Shown: positions 1 to 5,569, counted from the stretch's first letter. The stretch is 5,710 nt of DNA from an uncultured Clostridia bacterium (GCA_945946745.1 CAMEWZ010000106.1:1-5710); one strand, 5' to 3'. Notes: generated by a model from the sequence alone, not told the origin. Made by a program: numbers and translations.

Positions 1-490
1 AGATGGGCACCACCACAGGAGCGATCTTGTTGCCGTACTTGGCCCGGAGGGCTTCAAAGGTGGCGTTGTAATCGGAGTGATCCTCGTCCACTTTGGAAAT
101 ATAGATGAACCGGGGCATATTCCGCTCTTCGCAGTATTTCCAGGCCTTCTCAAAGCCCACGGTGATGCCGTCCTTGGCGGAGCACACCAGAATGGCGGCG
201 TCCGCGGCCCGGAGGGCCTCCATCACGGCGCCGGAGAAATCGAAGGCGCCGGGGGTATCCAGCAGATTGATCTTCACATTGTGGTATTCCAGCGGCACCA
301 CGGAGGTGGAGATGGAAATATGGCGCTTGATCTCCTCGGGATCGTAGTCGCAAACGGTGTTGCCGTCGGCGTTCTTGCCGATACGGTCAATGGCACCGGT
401 CATGTACAGTAAGCTCTCAGCCAGTGCGGTCTTGCCGCTGCCGCTGTGGCCCAGCAGACAGATGTTACGGATGGAATTAACGGTATACAT
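1..490 (-). CDS. Elongation factor G-like GTPase, N-terminal part (cut by left window edge)
   Basis: The reading frame gives 163 residues of a translational-GTPase G domain and runs off the left edge. Visible motifs: P-loop GHSGSGKT (residues 14-21), a switch I-like segment RHISISTSV (56-64), the G3 motif DTPG (78-81), and a G4-like SKVD (132-135). The phrase VGFEKAWKYCEER (111-123) is characteristic of the EF-G-like paralogue branch rather than of canonical EF-G, which has PQTE there. Known of the family: EF-G catalyses ribosome translocation; the role of the EF-G-like paralogues in Clostridia is poorly defined. Two canonical residues are changed: the catalytic His of DTPGH is Ala82, and the Asn of NKxD is Ser132. 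The start is chosen at 490 because GAAAGGAG (510-503) lies 12 bases upstream on the minus strand and homologues begin close to this point. It follows groEL in the same direction but has its own promoter and a terminator in between. Family call firm; exact role unknown. Confidence 0.88.
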   Translation of the reverse strand, partial: MYTVNSIRNICLLGHSGSGKTALAESLLYMTGAIDRIGKNADGNTVCDYDPEEIKRHISISTSVVPLEYHNVKINLLDTPGAFDFSGAVMEALRAADAAILVCSAKDGITVGFEKAWKYCEERNMPRFIYISKVDEDHSDYNATFEALRAKYGNKIAPVVVPI

Positions 491-511
491 TGTTGTTCTA
501 AACTCCTTTCG

Positions 512-528
512 GGAAGGGGAACCCTTCC
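512..528 (-). other. Small leader hairpin just upstream of the EF-G-like ribosome site
   Basis: A perfect inverted repeat, GGAAGGG and CCCTTCC, with a three-base loop lies in the predicted 5' leader and ends two bases before the Shine-Dalgarno GAAAGGAG (510-503). The promoter-proximal position makes it part of the mRNA if the promoter at 557-585 is right. The CCTT of the 3' arm could instead pair with AAGG of the ribosome site, so two folds are possible. There is no U-tract, so it is not an intrinsic terminator. Any regulatory role is inference. Confidence 0.4.
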
Positions 529-556
529 AAATGGGCGCGGGCACCCGAATAGTGAC

Positions 557-585
557 ATTATACACGAAAGGGACCGTGAATGCAA
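557..585 (-). promoter_or_regulatory. Sigma-A type promoter for the EF-G-like gene
   Basis: Read on the minus strand: -35 TTGCAT (585-580), a 17-base spacer, and a perfect -10 TATAAT (562-557). The predicted start is near base 550, giving a leader of about 60 bases. It shows that the EF-G-like gene can be transcribed independently of groES-groEL, whose terminator lies upstream of it. Confidence 0.75.
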
Positions 586-700
586 TGCTTATTTTCGTCA
601 GAATGCAAAATTGTGTAAATTGGCTGACGGACACCTGTTTTCCTGTGCAAAACACACAAAATAAGGCAGCCATTTCCAGCAGGATGTACAACGGCCCCGG

Positions 701-737
701 AAAATAAAAAGGCGCAGCCCCGGCCGGGGCTGCGCTT
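701..737 (-). terminator. Intrinsic terminator of groES-groEL
   Basis: Bases 712-735 are a perfect 24-base palindrome that folds into a GC-rich stem of ten pairs around GGCC. On the minus strand it is followed by CTTTTTATTTT (711-701), the expected U-tract. It begins about 20 bases after the groEL stop codon. On the plus strand no T-run follows, so the terminator works in the minus direction only. Confidence 0.92.
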
Positions 738-758
738 GCGTTGTATATCGGAGACGGA

Positions 759-2393
759 TTAGTACATTCCGCCGCCCTGGGCCGCAGCGGCTGCGGCAGC
801 AGCGTCAGCAGCGGGATCGGGCTTGTCCACAACCAGGCTCTCGGTGGTCAGGACGCAGCCGGCGATAGAAGCGGCGTTCTCCAGGCTGGAGCGGGTGACC
901 TTGGTGGGGTCAACGATGCCCTGGTCGATCATGTCGCCATACTCCTCGGTATAGGCGTTGTAGCCGAAACCGACCTTGCCGCAGGTGCGGATCTTCTCGT
1001 AGACCACGCTGCCGTCCACACCGGCGTTCTCGGCGATCTGACGGATGGGAGCCTGCAGAGCGGCGGCGATGATCTTGGCGCCGGTCTTCTCGTCGCCGTG
1101 CAGGGTAGCGATCAGCTCTTCCACAGCGGCCACAGCGTTGACCTGGGCGGTGCCGCCGCCAGCCACGATGCCTTCCTCAACGGCGGCACGGGCAGCGTTC
1201 AGCGCGTCCTCAACACGCAGCTTGCGCTCCTTCATGGCAACCTCGGTCTGGGCGCCGACCTTGATGACGGCCACGCCGCCGGACAGCTTCGCCAGGCGCT
1301 CCTGGAGCTTCTCCCGGTCGTAGTCGGAGGTGGTGGTGGCGATGGCGGAGCGGATCATCTGGGCACGGGCCTTGATGTCCTCGGGCTTGCCGTCGCCATC
1401 GACGATGGTGGTGGTGTCCTTGGTGGAAACGATCTGACGGCAGTGGCCCAGATCGGTCATCTGCGCCTCGGACAGCTCCATGTTCAGCTCGCTGGAGATC
1501 ACGGTGCCGCCGGTCAGAATGGCGATATCCTGGAGCATCTCCTTGCGGCGATCGCCGAAGCCGGGAGCCTTGACGCACAGCACGTTGAAGCGGCCCTGCA
1601 GACGGTTCAGCAGCAGCGTAGCCAGAGCGTCGCCCTCCACGTCCTCCGCGATAATCATCAGCTTGCGGCCGGTCTTGACGATGGGCTCCAGAATGGGCAG
1701 AATGTCCTGAATGGAGGAGATCTTCTTGTCGGTGATCAGAATGTAGGCATCGTCCAGGACGGCCTCCATCTTGTCGGTGTCGGTGACCATGTAGGGGGAG
1801 ATATAGCCCCGGTCAAACTGCATGCCTTCCACCACATCCAGGCCGGTCTCGGCGGTCTTGGACTCCTCGATGGTGATGACGCCCTCCTTACCGACCTTCT
1901 CCATGGCCTCGGCGATCAGCTGGCCGATGGCCTCGTCGCCGGAGGACACGGTGCCGACTCTTGCGATGGCGGCGGAGTCGGAGACGGGAACGGAGTTGGC
2001 CTTGATGGCGGCCACGGCGGCCTCCACAGCCTTGTCAATGCCCTTGCGCATGACCATGGGGTTGGCGCCGGCAGACAGGTTCTTTAAGCCCTCCCGGGTG
2101 ATGGCCTGGGCCAGGACGGTGGCGGTGGTGGTGCCGTCGCCGGCCACGTCGTTGGTCTTGGTGGCGACTTCCCGGATCAGCTGGGCGCCCATGTTCTCAA
2201 AGGGATCCTCCAGCTCCACTTCCTTGGCAATGGTCACGCCGTCGTTGGTAATGAGGGGCGCGCCGTACTTCTTACCCAGAACCACATTGCGGCCCTTGGG
2301 TCCCAGGGTAACCTTCACGGTATCGGCCAGCTGGTCAATGCCGGACTGCAGCTTCTTGCGGGCTTCTTCGCTGTAAACAATCATCTTTGCCAT
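759..2393 (-). CDS. groL: Chaperonin GroEL (60 kDa, Hsp60)
   Basis: Complete 544-residue GroEL, the usual length for the family. GroEL forms a cytoplasmic double ring of 14 subunits that folds proteins under a GroES lid using ATP. Nucleotide-site signatures are present: TLGPKGRNVVL (29-39), TNDGVTIA (49-56), GDGTTTATVLA (85-95, Asp86 corresponding to E. coli Asp87), and Asp396 in RVEDALNA (E. coli Asp398, needed for hydrolysis). The apical domain (about 190-375) contains RGYISPY (195-201), part of the substrate and GroES binding face. The C-terminus is DPAAD, eight alanines, then QGGGMY, rather than a long GGM repeat. An upstream in-frame ATG at 2399 would add Met-Ile, but it lies only 3 bases from AAGGAGG (2409-2403), whereas the ATG at 2393 lies 9 bases away and gives the standard MAK start. 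It is coupled to groES, 14 bases upstream. Confidence 0.98.
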   Translation of the reverse strand: MAKMIVYSEEARKKLQSGIDQLADTVKVTLGPKGRNVVLGKKYGAPLITNDGVTIAKEVELEDPFENMGAQLIREVATKTNDVAGDGTTTATVLAQAITREGLKNLSAGANPMVMRKGIDKAVEAAVAAIKANSVPVSDSAAIARVGTVSSGDEAIGQLIAEAMEKVGKEGVITIEESKTAETGLDVVEGMQFDRGYISPYMVTDTDKMEAVLDDAYILITDKKISSIQDILPILEPIVKTGRKLMIIAEDVEGDALATLLLNRLQGRFNVLCVKAPGFGDRRKEMLQDIAILTGGTVISSELNMELSEAQMTDLGHCRQIVSTKDTTTIVDGDGKPEDIKARAQMIRSAIATTTSDYDREKLQERLAKLSGGVAVIKVGAQTEVAMKERKLRVEDALNAARAAVEEGIVAGGGTAQVNAVAAVEELIATLHGDEKTGAKIIAAALQAPIRQIAENAGVDGSVVYEKIRTCGKVGFGYNAYTEEYGDMIDQGIVDPTKVTRSSLENAASIAGCVLTTESLVVDKPDPAADAAAAAAAAQGGGMY

Positions 2394-2402
2394 AATCATG
2401 TT

Positions 2403-2410
2403 CCTCCTTA
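2403..2410 (-). promoter_or_regulatory. groEL ribosome binding site overlapping the groES stop codon
   Basis: On the minus strand the sequence TAAGGAGG combines the groES stop TAA (2410-2408) with the groEL Shine-Dalgarno AAGGAGG. This makes translational coupling likely: ribosomes ending groES are placed on the groEL site. Its spacing decides the groEL start in favour of the ATG at 2393 over the one at 2399. Confidence 0.85.
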
Positions 2411-2683
2411 GTCGGTAACAACAGCCAGGATGTCATCCTGCTTGACGAACTTGTACTCTTCCTTGTCGATGGTCACATCGGTGCCGACGAACTTGCCGAC
2501 AACGACCTTCTCACCGGCGCTCACGGTCATGGTCACGTCCTTGGTGCCGGGGCCTACGGAGACCACTTCGTAGATCGCGGGCTTTTCCTTGTTGGTGGTG
2601 GCCAGGACGATGCCGGAGACGGTGGTCTCCTGAGCCTCGTGGGCTTTCAGCAGCACATTATCCGCCATGGGTTTCAGTTTCAT
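2408..2683 (-). CDS. groES: Co-chaperonin GroES (10 kDa, Hsp10)
   Basis: Complete 91-residue GroES, the heptameric lid of GroEL. The mobile loop lies at about residues 16-32 and keeps the GroEL-binding tripeptide IVL in SGIVL (23-27). The C-terminus KQDDILAVV (81-89) matches the conserved family ending. The protein is a little short (E. coli has 97 residues) because the roof hairpin is reduced: after VGPG (43-46) it runs directly into TKDVTMTV, without the usual glycine-containing turn. The start at 2683 (MKLKPMADNV) fits homologues and has GGAGG (2696-2692) 8 bases upstream; in-frame ATGs at 2698 and 2734 would add unrelated residues in the leader and lack well placed ribosome sites. First gene of the CIRCE-controlled operon with groEL. 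Confidence 0.97.
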   Translation of the reverse strand: MKLKPMADNVLLKAHEAQETTVSGIVLATTNKEKPAIYEVVSVGPGTKDVTMTVSAGEKVVVGKFVGTDVTIDKEEYKFVKQDDILAVVTD

Positions 2684-2703
2684 TGATAATTCCTCCATAC
2701 AAA

Positions 2704-2734
2704 ATGTATTTAGACTGCGGCAAGCCGCATACAT
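2704..2734 (-). other. Stem-loop in the groES leader
   Basis: An inner stem TGCGG/CCGCA (2716-2720 with 2725-2729, loop CAAG) is flanked by ATGTA (2704-2708) and TACAT (2730-2734), which can extend the stem with a seven-base bulge on one side. It falls between the CIRCE element and the ribosome site, inside the predicted 5' untranslated region. It may affect mRNA stability or be chance; no U-tract follows. Confidence 0.35.
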
Positions 2735-2742
2735 CTACGTGT

Positions 2743-2769
2743 TTAGCACTCTTGCTCCTTGAGTGCTAA
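2743..2769 (-). promoter_or_regulatory. CIRCE operator (HrcA binding site)
   Basis: TTAGCACTC, nine bases, then GAGTGCTAA: an exact match to the CIRCE consensus (9-9-9). Known of the system: the HrcA repressor binds CIRCE and is kept active by GroEL, so heat or misfolded protein releases it and induces the operon. Here the operator lies directly after the -10 box and covers the predicted transcription start, as expected for repression by blocking initiation. hrcA itself is not in the window. Confidence 0.98.
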
Positions 2770-2772
2770 TAC

Positions 2773-2801
2773 ATAATACTCCATCCTTTCCAAAAAAGCA
2801 A
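2773..2801 (-). promoter_or_regulatory. Sigma-A type promoter of groES-groEL
   Basis: On the minus strand: -35 TTGCTT (2801-2796), 17-base spacer, -10 TATTAT (2778-2773), ending three bases before CIRCE. The predicted start falls near 2766, within the operator, with a leader of about 80 bases. The sequence upstream of the -35 (about 2802-2840) is markedly A/T rich compared with the rest of the window and could act as an UP element. Confidence 0.85.
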
Positions 2802-2851
2802 GAGGGAATTTAGAAGAATCCGTAAATAATTTATTAACGAGCAATACCCGC

Positions 2852-2880
2852 TTGCCAGGAAAGCCCGAACGGGGTAGAAT
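2852..2880 (+). promoter_or_regulatory. Sigma-A type promoter of the 386-residue exported protein
   Basis: On the plus strand: -35 TTGCCA (2852-2857), 17-base spacer, -10 TAGAAT (2875-2880), each differing from consensus at one position. The start is predicted near 2887, leaving a very short leader of about 14 bases that still contains the purine-rich GGGGGG (2889-2894) six bases before the ATG. It is divergent from the groES promoter, about 50 bases away between -35 boxes. Confidence 0.7.
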
Positions 2881-2900
2881 GGGAGGACGGGGGGATTTCT

Positions 2901-4061
2901 ATGCGCAAGATCATCTGTGTTCTGCTTTCGCTGGCGGCTGCCTGTTTGCTCGCCTGGCTCCTGCTGCCCCGGGCAGAACTGTCCGGCTGGGAACGGCCGG
3001 AGCAGCTCTCCGCCGCCCAGAACCGGTTGGTAACGAGGGAGATTGGCGAGGTTTCGGCCCTTCTGTGGGCATCGGCGGCGGATTTGGAAAGCCCGTTCTC
3101 CCAGGCGGACATCGACGCCATGGAGCGGATACTGATCGAAACGGGCTACGCCACAGTGGACACCGATGGGGTGTACCCGGAATACCTGGCCAATTCCCAG
3201 GGACTGGCGGATTTCGCCGGGGGAGAAACGGCGGCCCAGACCGTGGTGCAGGTGGGCAGCCAGGGATTTTCCTATCTGCGGTTTTTCCGGCAGGACGGGG
3301 AGAACCGGTTTCTGCTGGCCAGCTTGACCTGGTCGGATACCGGGGTGCCGGTGGTGGAAGAATGCCAAGCACTGCCCATTTACGATATGGAGCTGGCAGA
3401 CTGGGGCATCTTTTACTACCGGGTCTACCCGGCAGGGGATCCCCACTACATAGATTATGCCCAACTGCGCATGGAACCGGTGGATTCCGAAAAATATGAT
3501 CTGTGCCGGACGTACATTCGGCCGGTGGGGTATCAGATGGTCAATCTGTTCCTGTGCGACTGGCAGGAGGGGGATTGGGGGCAGCTGTCCTTCAACGACC
3601 TGTTTGAGTACCTGTATGAAAAGGACACCGGTCAGCGGGTGGAGGTGGACACCTTCCCATTGGGGGGCTGGCCGCCCAGGGCCTGGATTCCCGAAACACT
3701 GTTTGAAAAGACACTTCTGCCCTATTTTCAGATTTCTCTGGAGGAATTCCGGCAGCGCTGCGGCTATGAAAACGGGGCCTATCCCTGGCGTCCGGTTTTT
3801 GGGGACGATCTGACCACCTGGCACGCGCCCTTCTGTGATCCTCAAGTGGTGGATGTTCAGAAAAATGGGGACGGAACCCTTACCCTGTCGGTGCAGGTGT
3901 ATTCGCCGGAGTGGAAAACGGACTGCCTGTTTGCCCACCAGGTTCGGGTGCGGCTGTTGGAAAGCGGCGGATTTCAGTATGTATCCAACCGTGTCACCAA
4001 GATCGGCAGCCATGGCCTGCCTCCGGCCATGTGCCGGTTTGCTCTGGATGAGGCAGAATAA
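2901..4061 (+). CDS. Exported or membrane-anchored protein of unknown function (possibly DUF6070-like)
   Basis: A complete 386-residue protein. It starts MRK, followed by a hydrophobic stretch (about 4-23), then a soluble domain. Residues LAAAC (11-15) look a little like a lipobox, but the hydrophobic run continues past the Cys, so an uncleaved anchor or ordinary signal peptide is as likely. The soluble part is acidic and rich in aromatic residues, with no enzyme motif I can name. Recognisable segments include EPVDSEKYDL (192-201), a PVGYQMVNLFLCDW stretch (208-221), NGDGTLTLSVQVYSPEW (322-338), and GGFQYVSNRV (356-365). From memory this order resembles a family listed as DUF6070, found as lipoproteins or exported proteins in Clostridia; I could not check this. 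The start is supported by the promoter at 2852-2880 and GGGGGG six bases upstream. It is a single-gene unit, divergent from groES and convergent with the membrane protein gene. The overlapping long antisense frame is not credible as a gene. Confidence 0.85.
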   Translation: MRKIICVLLSLAAACLLAWLLLPRAELSGWERPEQLSAAQNRLVTREIGEVSALLWASAADLESPFSQADIDAMERILIETGYATVDTDGVYPEYLANSQGLADFAGGETAAQTVVQVGSQGFSYLRFFRQDGENRFLLASLTWSDTGVPVVEECQALPIYDMELADWGIFYYRVYPAGDPHYIDYAQLRMEPVDSEKYDLCRTYIRPVGYQMVNLFLCDWQEGDWGQLSFNDLFEYLYEKDTGQRVEVDTFPLGGWPPRAWIPETLFEKTLLPYFQISLEEFRQRCGYENGAYPWRPVFGDDLTTWHAPFCDPQVVDVQKNGDGTLTLSVQVYSPEWKTDCLFAHQVRVRLLESGGFQYVSNRVTKIGSHGLPPAMCRFALDEAE

Positions 4062-4094
4062 AAACCGGCCGCAAACACGCTCGTTTGCGGCCGG
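4057..4094 (-). terminator. Intrinsic terminator in the convergent gap
   Basis: A perfect 12-pair stem (4065-4076 with 4083-4094, six-base loop) starts three bases after the stop codon of the plus-strand gene. On the minus strand it is followed by TTTTTATT (4064-4057), so it best terminates transcripts coming from the membrane protein gene on the right. Read on the plus strand it is followed by AATCCTATT, a weak tail, so it may also slow or end the plus-strand transcript. The U-tract overlaps the plus-strand stop codon. Confidence 0.8.
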
Positions 4095-4121
4095 AATCCT
4101 ATTAAAAAGCATATTGACCGA

Positions 4122-4243
4122 TTGCAGCGGTCTTGTCTCCCCCTATGGGGAAGCTGTCACGGCCTTAGCCGTGACGGAGAGGGCCCTCTCCGCCCCCAAG
4201 GGGGCACCTCTCCCATAGGGAGAGGCAAGGGGCTGACCGCAAC
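4122..4243. repeat. Nested inverted-repeat element (REP/MITE-like), about 120 bases
   Basis: The outer arms GCGGTC (4127-4132) and GACCGC (4235-4240) enclose a longer imperfect inverted repeat, 4132-4149 with 4212-4229, matching at 16 of 18 positions. Inside are three consecutive hairpins: GTCACGGC/GCCGTGAC with loop CTTA (4156-4175), a perfect 16-base palindrome (4176-4191), and GCCCCC/GGGGGC (4192-4205). The whole would fold as a multi-branched structure in either strand. It contains no credible gene. From memory, closely similar elements occur many times between genes in Oscillospiraceae genomes and are sometimes mistaken for small proteins; copy number cannot be seen from one window. No clear target-site duplication is visible. 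It lies between the stop of the membrane protein gene and the terminator, so it would be in that gene's 3' untranslated region. Confidence 0.75.
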
Positions 4244-4320
4244 AAATTACAATTTACCGCAATGACGCAACCGAGCGGTACTTTAAGCCCGCGCGCGAAC
4301 TGTCTGCCGCCACTGGCGGC

Positions 4321-5427
4321 TTACAGATCCAGCTTTAGGTCGTTTTCCTGGATCCAGCCTTTTTTCCGCAGAATTTCGCAGAATACCCAGCTCAGCACGG
4401 CGGGCAGCACGAAGCAGATCAGCACCAGACCGATCCAGTCCATGGCCGTGATGCCGGCCTTGGCGCCGTTGGCAACGTCATTGACCCAGCCGGTGTACAC
4501 GCCGATCTGGCCCACAAAGCCGCAGGTGCCCATGCCGGAGGAAACCGCCGCACCGTTCATTTCCAGCTTAAACAGGCAGGTAGCCAGAGGGCCGGTGATG
4601 GCGGAGGCCAGCGTGGGAGGGATCCAGATCCGGGGATTTTTCACAATGTTGGGCATTTGCAGCATACTGGTGCCCACTCCCTGGGCAACCAATCCGCCCC
4701 AACGGTTTTCCCGGAAGCTCATCACCGCGAAGCCCACCATCTGGGCGCAGCAGCCCGCTACGGCGGCGCCGCCGGCAAGGCCGGTCAGTCCCAGCGCCGC
4801 GCAGATGGCGGCGGAGGAAATGGGCAGGGTCAAGGCAACGCCGATGACCACGGACACCAGGATGCCCATGAAGAAGGGCTGAAGCACCGTGGCCCACTTG
4901 ACAAAGTCACCCACAGCGGCAGCGGCGGCGCCGATGGGCGCGGCCACCAGCCAGGCAAAGCCGATGCCCGCCAGGATGGTGACAATGGGGGTCACCAGAA
5001 TGTCGATCCGGGTCTCCTTGGAGACCAGCTTGCCGCACTCCGCGGCCACGATGGCCACAAAGTAGACGGACAGGGGGCCGCCCGCGCCGCCCATGGCGTT
5101 GGCGGCAAAGCCCACGGGGATCAGGGAGAACAGCACCAGGGGCGGGCAGTGCAGGGCAAAGCCGATGGCAATGGCGATGCCGGGGCCCACCATAGCCGAG
5201 GCCAAGCCGCCGATGGTGTAGCCCACCGCGCCCTCGCCCTTGCCCACGGTGACGATGACCTCGTTGAGGAAGGCGATGCCGAACTGCTGGCCGATGGTGT
5301 TCAAGATGGTGCCGACCAGCAACGTGCAGAACAGGCCCTGGGCCATGGCGCCTAAGGCGTCGATGCCGTAGCGCTGGAGGGTAAAGACCACGTCTTTCCG
5401 TTTGAGAAAGTTTTTGAAGCGTTCCAT
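4321..5427 (-). CDS. PfoR-type membrane protein, PTS EIIC-like transporter subunit (PTS_EIIC_2 family)
   Basis: A complete 368-residue, very hydrophobic protein with roughly eight to ten membrane segments. Conserved-looking loops are NAMGGAGGPLSVYF (110-123), ECGKLVSKETRIDILVTP (130-147), SFRENRWGGLVAQG (237-250) with QMPNIVKNPRIWIPP (257-271), and SSGMGTCGFVGQIG (296-309). This matches the family of Clostridium perfringens PfoR, described as a putative regulator of perfringolysin O and classed with PTS IIC-like permeases. No IIA or IIB domain is fused to it or encoded nearby, so phosphotransfer-coupled sugar uptake is not shown; substrate unknown. The start at 5427 has AAAGGA (5442-5437) nine bases upstream and GAGG closer in. 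A strong extended promoter precedes it. A 6-pair GC hairpin (4306-4320) directly follows the stop, and the likely terminator lies about 230 bases further on. It seems to be transcribed alone. Confidence 0.87.
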   Translation of the reverse strand: MERFKNFLKRKDVVFTLQRYGIDALGAMAQGLFCTLLVGTILNTIGQQFGIAFLNEVIVTVGKGEGAVGYTIGGLASAMVGPGIAIAIGFALHCPPLVLFSLIPVGFAANAMGGAGGPLSVYFVAIVAAECGKLVSKETRIDILVTPIVTILAGIGFAWLVAAPIGAAAAAVGDFVKWATVLQPFFMGILVSVVIGVALTLPISSAAICAALGLTGLAGGAAVAGCCAQMVGFAVMSFRENRWGGLVAQGVGTSMLQMPNIVKNPRIWIPPTLASAITGPLATCLFKLEMNGAAVSSGMGTCGFVGQIGVYTGWVNDVANGAKAGITAMDWIGLVLICFVLPAVLSWVFCEILRKKGWIQENDLKLDL

Positions 5428-5457
5428 AAAACCTCTTCCTTTATATTTAATGAGTGC

Positions 5458-5486
5458 ATTATACCATGCCCCCTGCGGCGGGGCAA
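5458..5486 (-). promoter_or_regulatory. Extended -10 promoter of the PfoR-type gene
   Basis: On the minus strand: -35 TTGCCC (5486-5481), 17-base spacer, perfect TATAAT (5463-5458) preceded by TGG, which gives an extended -10 (TGnTATAAT). The leader would be about 25 bases. The spacer contains an inverted repeat GCCCC/GGGGC (5468-5472 with 5480-5484), which could be an operator or just GC-rich chance. Confidence 0.75.
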
Positions 5487-5534
5487 TTCACATTTTGGGA
5501 GAAAAAGGAAGAAACCTTTCGGGATTTGTTCAGC

Positions 5535-5566
5535 AAAATGCCCGCCGGAATTTTCCGGCGGGCATT
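5535..5566 (-). terminator. Intrinsic terminator of the TipAS-domain gene
   Basis: A perfect inverted repeat of 14 bases per arm (5537-5550 with 5553-5566) begins four bases after the stop codon of the right-hand gene. On the minus strand it ends in TTTTG (5538-5534), a short U-tract partly inside the stem. It separates that gene from the PfoR-type gene and its promoter. Confidence 0.75.
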
Positions 5567-5569
5567 GCC

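Noticed and set aside
741..2087. A 448-codon open frame on the plus strand opposite groEL
   Set aside because: It is antisense to an unmistakable groEL, its product is a low-complexity Gly/Asp/His/Leu-rich string, and no ribosome site or promoter fits. It is a by-product of GC-rich codon use.
2683..2734. Longer groES starting at 2734 or 2698
   Set aside because: The extra residues do not match GroES, they lie in the leader stem-loop, and the ribosome site GGAGG is placed correctly only for the ATG at 2683.
2766..4112. A 448-codon open frame on the minus strand opposite the exported-protein gene
   Set aside because: It would be longer than the plus-strand gene, but it runs across the terminator stem and the groES promoter, starts in a hairpin region, and its product is a Pro/His/Gln-rich string with no signal or family pattern. 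The plus frame has a promoter, ribosome site, signal segment and a recognisable protein pattern.
4122..4243. CRISPR repeat or riboswitch
   Set aside because: There is a single copy with no repeat-spacer pattern, and the structure lies downstream of genes rather than before one, with no known riboswitch core that I can recognise.
4262..4882. Plus-strand open frames opposite the PfoR-type gene (also 4657-5355)
   Set aside because: They are antisense to a well supported membrane protein gene, with low-complexity products rich in Gly, His and Ala or Ser and Pro, and no start signals.
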